Shown: positions 41,701 to 50,700 of the stretch, piece by piece | Position numbering within the stretch: position 1 is the stretch's first letter | How the letters are laid out: every line of letters starts with the position of its first letter | From: Sitta carolinensis | Lineage: Eukaryota > Chordata > Aves > Passeriformes > Sittidae | Reading direction: 5' to 3' | DNA: 64,000 bases | Assembly: GCA_032173965.1 (NCBI GenBank) | Contig: CM063288.1 | Location: forward strand, 18,008,501 to 18,072,500 | Made by a program: the position numbers and the translations under genes | Notes under the pieces: generated by a model | Seen by the model: only the letters and a program-made list of their open reading frames with translations | Database searches by the model: none | Told to the model about the DNA's origin: nothing

Positions 41701-44700
41701 TTTATCAATTACATTCTCTTTCTGTTCCATGATGAGGTTGGTTGGTTCTGTGTTATCAAACAGAGAAACAGCAATGGATTTTGTTTCAGATGGAGGAGGT
41801 GGTGCTTTAGATTTTCTTCTGAAATAAATAGATAAAAATTAAAAATCAAGTATGCATTTTTGCACATGATTCCAAACTGGCAAACTAAGAAGTCTCAAAA
41901 CAGAAACACTTTATTCTTTTCTAAAGTAAAATGTGCAACAAAGGGTTAATAGAATATCTTAAATATACTATCAATGGTGACAGATGACAAAACAGGCTAA
42001 GGTATCCATCACAAAAAAAAAAGAAAAAGAAAAAAAAGGCACACAATACACATCAAGCCAAAAAGAGTTCTTTAATGTACCATAAAAGAGTAAATTGGTT
42101 GGTTTTTCTCCCTTGGGTTATGCAAAGACCCTATTTGTGCATTCTCCAAAGAGATTTACTGGATTAGTATAAACAGGAATACCGTACTATGCAGTATGAA
42201 GCCAACTGTACTACCAGTGTGCTTAATACAGAATAGATACTGGAGCAAATAGTGACACTTTTCCTCCTCAATTTTTTCTTTTGGTTATTAAAATTATTCA
42301 AATAAATCCTACCAATTCTACATCATTTAACTTCTATACAGTAATGAAATAACAGTATAACTAATTCTACTGTGTTGTAATATTCCTGACATTTCACTCA
42401 CAATATGCTTTCATATATTCCCCTCACCTATGCTGATCTCTTATTTTAATTTTCTCTAGACCCTTTCCCATGTCAGTGACCAGACAGTTTACTCTTGATT
42501 ACAAGGACTGATCACTAAATAAGCTGCACTTATTTCACTAAAATAAATTCTAGAACAGCATAAACCCCTCTATATCTCTTACTATATGTATGTTACAGTA
42601 AATTCTGAATGCAGGACTCTCATGTCCTACAATAACTATTCCAAGATCTCCCTTTATTTAAATAACTCTCCACAATTAACCAATATATTCAGAAGGAAAA
42701 ATATACTATTATTAAGAATTTTACCATTAAAAACATAACCAAAACACAGTCAAGACTCATTACCACATGAGACTTTTGAATTTCTTATAAACATTCTTGA
42801 ATGATAGAAAGTTAAAATACATTTCAACATAATACACAAAAGTTTCAAAAATATGCTCGTCATTTAGATGGAGCTGTACCAAAGTTTGTTTACTTTAAAC
42901 CTAAGGAAAGAAATTAACCCCTACAATTGTCCTATAGAATTAAAACAATAACACCTAGCATACAACTAGAAACACACACCTTTCTTGAGAAAACAAAGTT
43001 TGAAGTCACTCACAATGAAGAACAAACAAGGTCCAGAGCAGCATTGCAAAAAACAACTGTAATAAGGCTTCACATGACTGATCTGTTGCTGAAAGTGCTT
43101 AGAGTTTGAACTTCAGAACTCTGTGCTGAATAATTAACTATTCACAGCCCCTCGGAGCTTATCAGGAATACTCACAGGCTTCCAAAAACATTGAATGAGA
43201 ATTCACATTCAAAATTCCTACCTCCTCTCTCAAAGTTTTAAATTAGTTTGGTGTACTCTATATGCAATTCATGAGGTGCAAAATGAGCTGAAAATTTGAC
43301 TTTGGTCTCTACAGCAGCTTGCCTGGGTTGTTTCAGGGTTACACGAACATTGCAAAATGTATAAATCAAACTTCTTTGTATTCCTCCCGAGCTTCTTTGG
43401 GGGTTTTATTGCAAGATTTTTAGCTTTCATATAACTGCCAAATATTATTAGCTAGTAAAGAGTATCAATACAACTAATGGAAATAAATAAAATCCCAAAA
43501 ACATAAAAACTTACCCTGTGACATTAATACTAAAGAACCCAAAGCAACTAGTATTGCTTGTCCTCCCTTTTTCACTCTTTCTTATATCTTTAACTTCAAA
43601 TTACTGTTAAAAGCTATTTATCACAGAATTTAATATTTGAAGAAATGTCACACAAAGATTTCTTTTTAAATGCTAGTGGACTCTATTATTCCATTAAGTA
43701 GACAAATGCCATTTTATCACTGGAACTCGACTATCACCAGAGTGCTTAATCACGCACAGAAATAAATGTGGTTTATTCATACAGTGTCTAACTTAAACTT
43801 TAGAGAGCTAAAACTGACCAAGTACCCTCATCAAAATATGTGCAACGGTTGAAAATCCACATATTTATAAAGAACACACACACACACAGGATCAGGTGGT
43901 CTAACAAGGTCACTGGAGCCTCGCAGTCCCCCACTGCAAAGCCAGTACCACACCCATCTCTAGAAAATCTGAATGTGCTTCATGGTTAGTTATGCTTACC
44001 TGTCCCACCCCACACAAAGGAGGAAAAATCCCAAGTGTACTTTCTCAGAAGTCATGCCAAGTTTTTGGCACCCTCTTATTACACAACAGGGATCCCAATG
44101 CTTTCATTTTCTGTTTTCAAATGCCATGAGGTTTTTTCCTTCAGTTCTCACTAATTCTCTCTCATCTCTCCTTCTCAGCCCAAAGTATTTGCATTTGGTC
44201 TCACTGCATTTTCATTATTTCAGCTTGTGTTTCTGCCTTATCAGGGGAGCAGCGGTCTGACAGGCAGGCTGGGCTGCACTCCCAGCCCCAGGACTGGTAC
44301 TGGACAGCAAGAACAATTCCAGTGACCATGATTACATAAACAGGTGATGGTGGAAATACACTTGCAGAGGTAGTTTCTTACCTACAAGCCCTCCTCTCCC
44401 TACTCTGCAACTCCAGAAGCCAATGAAAGTGATTTTCTCACCAAAGCATCCTCCACACATCATTTTATCCTAACACCCAAAGTAACTTCAAGTCTGTACC
44501 ACCAACCAACAAAAGCCTGGTTCTCTCTTGCCTCTTAACTTATCCCAACTACTCAGCAAACCAGGAGAGCTGTTGATTTGTAATGATTTTGCTAAAAATA
44601 CAGAGAAAGATGTTAATCTAGCTCATTCCCCTGAAAACAAAAATACCCCCGTTATTTTTAGTAAGACAAAATACAATCATAGAGTAATTTCCCATCATAT

Positions 44701-47700
44701 TAAAACAACACGTCAAAGGGCAGAAAAAATGGTGCTCAGTAAGTGGTCTTACAGCCCCTTTCATGTTCAGACAGCTTCCAGAAGTGCTAGAACCTAAGCC
44801 AACCTGTTCTAATTTTCAAAATAAACATTAGAAGGAGTTAGAACAACCCAAAACATGCTCTTCATTTTCATGGCTACTACAGAATTATGGGAAAGCTTCA
44901 GGAAGAACCAACTGCAGCTTATTTAGTTAATACAGAGGGAATTAAGAGAAATTTTAACTAAATGAGGTCACAACTCAGTAACAATAAAAACTCCTCTGGA
45001 AACTGTGCTGCATATCCTACATGATATGGGTCCTCAGTCATTCATTGTCCCCATGGGTCGCAGTCCCATCCACTGGCTAACCTTCCCCATACACCAGCTA
45101 CTGAAACTGCCCAAGCCAACTGTCTGGAAGAGATGTGTTCCCCTCTGTTAATCATCAGATAAACAATTCCAGTGACATTTTATTTTCTACGTAAATTTTC
45201 TACTTAAACTACAGCTTGAGCCAAAGCAAAAAAATAAATTAATGCTTCTCTGACTCATCCTAGCCCTGGACAAGGCTCTCACAGACACAAGGTGGTGTAG
45301 CCTGGGCAGAGTTTCTATTTCCATTGTTAACAGAGCACCTGGAGCCCACTGCTTATGCCAAGGCATTCAGCTGCTTCTTATCTAGTGGAGATTACATTGT
45401 TCCCCAGAGAACTAATTCATATCTCTTAGAAATTTCAACTCTTGAAGTCCCACCTGCAATTCCTTCCAGTCTGTGTGATAATACAATTCCTGTATTATTC
45501 TTTCAGCAAATGCAAATAGAAGACTATCATTTTTTAAGAGAAACAATGCATATTTAAATCAAATCCAAGACCATAAGGTCAACATTTTATGTACTTCAGA
45601 TCCCACTTCAACACAATAAAATGTCATTGCTGTATCTCAACAACTTTCCTACTTGCAAAGAAAAAAATAAAACAAACAAACAATGTCAGTGATCTAGATG
45701 CATAGAAGTCTTTTTAAAATAGAAGTGTCACACAGTAAATAAGATACCTATTTATTTGATTTTCAAAAAGAATCCTGCTAGGAAGTTACAAGCAGTATAT
45801 TTTTAACTATCAGAACTAGAGAAAAGCACTATAAAATAACAAGAAAAACTTGAACTTACAGTGACCTCGGTATTCCAGTTTTCACCAGCATTTCCTTTTA
45901 ATAAGAACCTCTTTCCCAAAATAAAAGGAAATCTACCTGCTATATTAGTGTACAACCAAAGGCTACAGCATCAAGGAATATTATTGTTTACAGCACTTCC
46001 TGTTTGGAACGATTACATGAGAGTATACAAAGACAGCTTGATAGCACTCTCACTGAAATTATTTTGAACCTAATCTCCAACATCAAAACCTTTTCTCAAA
46101 TTTTCTATAGCATTCACCTATGACAGGAAAGGTCATAAGGATCTCACTTGCAATTCAGTCATCTCTCAGGTACTGAAACAGTTCATTAAAAATATTGCAT
46201 TAAAACCCTTCTAGGCACAACAGATAAACTTCATTTGGTTAATTTGACTTAGGGCACAATGAAGAACACTGGTTTATTCAAAAAGCAACTAGCTTGTTGG
46301 GTTTTTTAATCAAACTTTACAAAATTATATTTGCCAAAATTACAAGCAGCACTTTTTTTATTTTCACTCAGAGTCAGAAAGGGATTTAACTCTACTAAGA
46401 TCATATCATGAGAGGAAAATTCCACTGTAACAAAGCTGCTTCTACAGCTTTTCTTGTCTTCAACCTCTCACCCCAAGCAATTATTATAATTCTCTCCTGA
46501 CTATAACAATAATGCTGTTTCACTGCCATGTCATAGAAGCAGACAGCCAAAAACTCACACACAATCTTCTCAAACAAGAAACAGTTGAACACAACTTCAG
46601 GCCTATATGAAAAACATTGATTTGGTTTTTTTAACAATGAAACATAAATTTTGGCCAAGAGGTATACAAAATATTTAGGCTCTGAGTTTCACCTATAAGC
46701 ATGCCCAGCCCAATACTCATCTTTAACACTCACAGAACAAATTTGTCTTCCAGACTTTTATTCTGTTCCCTCTTTGTGGATAATGGTTTCACACCATCAC
46801 TGCTTCAAGTCTTCAAGACCAAACACCACTTGCTAGGAAAAAGCTTGGAGACAACTGCAGCATCACTATCTGATCTGGTCCTCATAGCCCAGCATATGAC
46901 TGAAGTTATCAAGGCAGGTCTCTCAAAAAATCACTCCTATATATTTTAGGCATAAGTATAAATGAAAAAATACTTTAAAAATAAATTCTATTCATCTTCA
47001 CTAAATTATTGCCAGGCACACAGGTTTCTATACAAAATTTAGGATGCCACTAAGCGCTTCAAAAAAGGTTACTTTTAAGTTAGATAGTATTCTAATATTT
47101 TTCCTTAATGTTAAGCAGCTGAAATATTTGGTGTGCCAGCCCCAGAGCACCTATGTAACATGACTATCAGTCTTGGTACTGGGCTTTCATCTCAACATCA
47201 ATACCACTGTTTGATATACAATCTCTCTATATATTTCTACTATAAAAGCACCAGTTAGATGTTAAGATCAAGGTATGGATCAATGAGAGTCAAACAATGT
47301 CCATTCTTAGGTTATCCCTTCAAGCCAGGCTTATGATACATGTAGGACAATATAAAGGAAAAATATTTGCTGTATCTGCTCCAGAGAGAAATATGATCTT
47401 TCAGATTCTCATCTGTTTAGTTATCTGGGGAAGAATGTGAGGTCATACTGTACACATACTGAGTCCAGCAGGGGCTCGAGCGGTACCAAGAAAAAAAACA
47501 AGTTCAGAAACACACTTTAATTTCAATTTCCAGGCAGAGCAACAAACATGAACAGTTTGTAAATCTTTTGTGATAACAGACTATTTTAAAGGGCACTTGT
47601 CTATACAGATTCCCGAGACTGAAAGGATACAAATATTGCAATAATACTGGTATTTTAAAAATAATAGAGAAAAATAATATGGCATAAAATAAGGCACTGG

Positions 47701-50700
47701 GTATATAGCTCTGCCAACACAGTAATTCATAGTGCAACTGATATATTAACTGACATGGCAACAGTAATGCTATGGGTGATAATATTATTAAGTGATCTTT
47801 GAAGATAATGTCTGGATTTACTCAGCAAGGTTGCAGCAAACAACAGATCATCTGCAGATGTTGTCTTGCACATGCCTTTATTCTGCTATAAAGAAAGCAA
47901 AAAAAAGTAAAATGCATTTCCACTCTCTTTCAATAAATAAAGTGGATAAAGAAAAGGAGGCATCCCTGGAATCAGGAAATGTTTTCAAAGATCTTAGGAG
48001 AAAAAAAGTTTCCCTAGTCAATGGGATGTGTGGATTTACTCCCTAGCTAGACTCATTGCTCTGAGGACTTTAAAAAAAAGTCTTATCCTAGAGAGAAATA
48101 AATCACAGAACTGGGATGGTAACCATGACAGTAAGGTGAAAGCTTAATGGAATCTCTGGCTGTCTGGTTCACACTAAAAGCAAGAAAGAAGCAAATGAAT
48201 CCTTCAGCTCCCTCCAGACCATTTGGAACAGACAATTGCCCCCTCTGATTATCTGTCCCCATAGCAGTGACAGTCTTGAAAACAGAAGTGTCTATTTGAG
48301 CCATAAATCATTACATGTTTTCTATCATTACAAGGAAAAAGAGGCAATTCTGAGACAACATAAACACAAATCTGTATTATGGGCATGTTTTTAATTGTCC
48401 CCCTCTTAGCATTAAAGGGGCACTAACTCTGGAATAAACATATAATTGAATTAATGTAAAAATTTAAAACTTTTTGAGAATAAAAATATTAATTCATTGC
48501 CCTTCAAAGCCGAATTGTAACTAATATCAAAATGATCTATTCAAGCTCACTTAAAACATATGAAAGACCCAACTCCTGAGAACAGAAAGTTGCTGACTTA
48601 GTGTTGTCTTGTACCATCCAACAAAACACAGTTAGCTTCCCTCTAGGCATAAGAATTGCTTTGCTCTTAGGAAGAGAGCCAAAAACTCAGAATCCTAGCA
48701 GGCAAGAGAGAATAAAAAAAAGTACTTTGTCCTCTTAATTAGCATAAAGTTTATTACTATTATTATTGAGGGATTAAAGAAAGGTGTTCTGATACAAAAG
48801 TTTTGTTACAACACACTCTGTTGTGCCAAGAAGAGTTACTACTTTTTCTCCTGGGGGAAAAAATAAAAGCCCTAACCAAAACTAAGGAATAAAATTAAGT
48901 GGAAAATTAGTTCAAATGACATTACTTCTAAAGAGGTTGAGAACTTAGACTTATGAAGTAAATAGGGCTAACACAAAATACAAACTTAGTATGTCCATGT
49001 GGGACACACCTCTGCAGAAAGCAGATACTTATACCTAGTTTTGCAACCTTTTCTCAAAGTAAAAAAATGCAAAAAAGTAACCTAGATTTGCTACCAAAAG
49101 AAAGAACAAAAATTCCGAATGGCATTCAAAACTATTAAAACCTTGTATGGCTTGGTTAGCCTTTATTGTATTTACAGTTATGAAAACAGCCTGACAGAAA
49201 CGGAAAGCAGGGAAGAGAAAGCAGTAAATCTGTAACAGTAATTGAGTAATATATAACTGGCTGAATAAACAGGAAAAGAAAACAAAGAACAGCTTGATCT
49301 GAAAGGGGGATCTTAACCTTTGATACACTAATAAATCTAACAAATACTTAAAACTCAAGCAAACATATGCTACCTCTACTAAAAATAATCTCTCAAAACT
49401 TTATCAAGAACTGCTAAAAAAGGTTGCTCATACAGCTGGTTTTCTTCTATGACTAGTAAGAAAGTTCAGTTAAGGTCTCTCAAGTAAAACAAAACCTGAA
49501 TCTGTCCTGGTTGTTGCCCCCAGTCATGAAAGCAGGTATGATGCCACTGTCTTTTCAAAGCCGGCAGATGAAGCACCTAGCTCTGCTCGTGAATTTGCCA
49601 GCTGCTACCTGAACATCAATAGAACTATGAATTGTCAATTATCTCAGCTTTGCTGTTGCTGCTTTTTTCCCTGTTCAAAATCATGTAACAGAAGTAACAC
49701 TGGAGGCAGGGACTGGATAGATTTAGAGGCTGGGAAAGGTAAGGAGAAGAAAGCAGAGCCGCTCAGTATCACAGCAGCCAGGAAAGAGGCTAATACAGAC
49801 CCTTCCGTTTTCCCTCAAAGACATACATGCCTCAAATATAGGTACACGGGATTAGATGTAGGAGGGTAACAGATAAAGCACTACAGGACAGCAGCTAAGA
49901 AGCCCTACACTAACAGGGAAGACAAAATCCAATCCCTCCCCTTTTATCTGCTGTAGAAGGCTGACTTCAACTACAACAGTAGCACTTCCCAACTGCAAAC
50001 TCAGATACAGGAAGAATAATTGAGAAAGCACAGCAATGCAACTTTAGAAAGCACTGCAATTGTCATTTTTCCTGCAGGTGTTTTGAATAGAACAAGTTTT
50101 CTCCCTTTTAGAAAGTTCTTCATTCACCAGAAACTTGCTCTTAGCAGGTATATCCTTTATCTAGCTAGAGTCTGGTAACACTTAAAATCTTTTGTACATT
50201 CACATAACCCAGACATAGGAGAATTTATTAAACTGAAGAACAGAAGTGAGTTAAGTATTGGAAGGGAATGGGATGCAGGAAAAGTTTCCTATCCTGCGCA
50301 AGATTAAATATAAATATCTCTGCATATATATCTACATGCATTTATACATAGATGCTACGAGAAACATGATGAATGTATAGAGAGTTCCTACACAGACAAC
50401 CAGGTCAGCAAATAGGGCATCCTTTGCTCATTACAGGAAAGAAAGAGAAAAAAAGAGTGTACGTTTAGGCTAAGAAACTGTACTAAACCAAGCATTTTCT
50501 TTACTAGATTTCAAGAGGAGCATCTTGGCAGTTAGTATTCGGAAAAGTCCGGTGTAATATTCTCCCAGTATATGAGGACCGTACCAAACATCTTGGGCTA
50601 ACATTGTACTTGCAAAACTAATAAATGCTTTGAATACCCACCTGCCCCCAGTTTCTCCTACTCATCCTTTATAGCTGTCTCATCAACATTCGCTCTCCTG

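Noticed and set aside
38227..43910. Two 22-bp near-identical segments (ggatcaggtggtct...) at 38227 and 43889
   Set aside because: Match 20 of 22; the chance expectation for such a pair in 64 kb is not small, and similarity does not extend into the flanks.
49035..49358. 107-residue minus-strand open frame rich in Phe and Leu
   Set aside because: Composition follows from A-rich plus-strand sequence; no splice sites or similarity.
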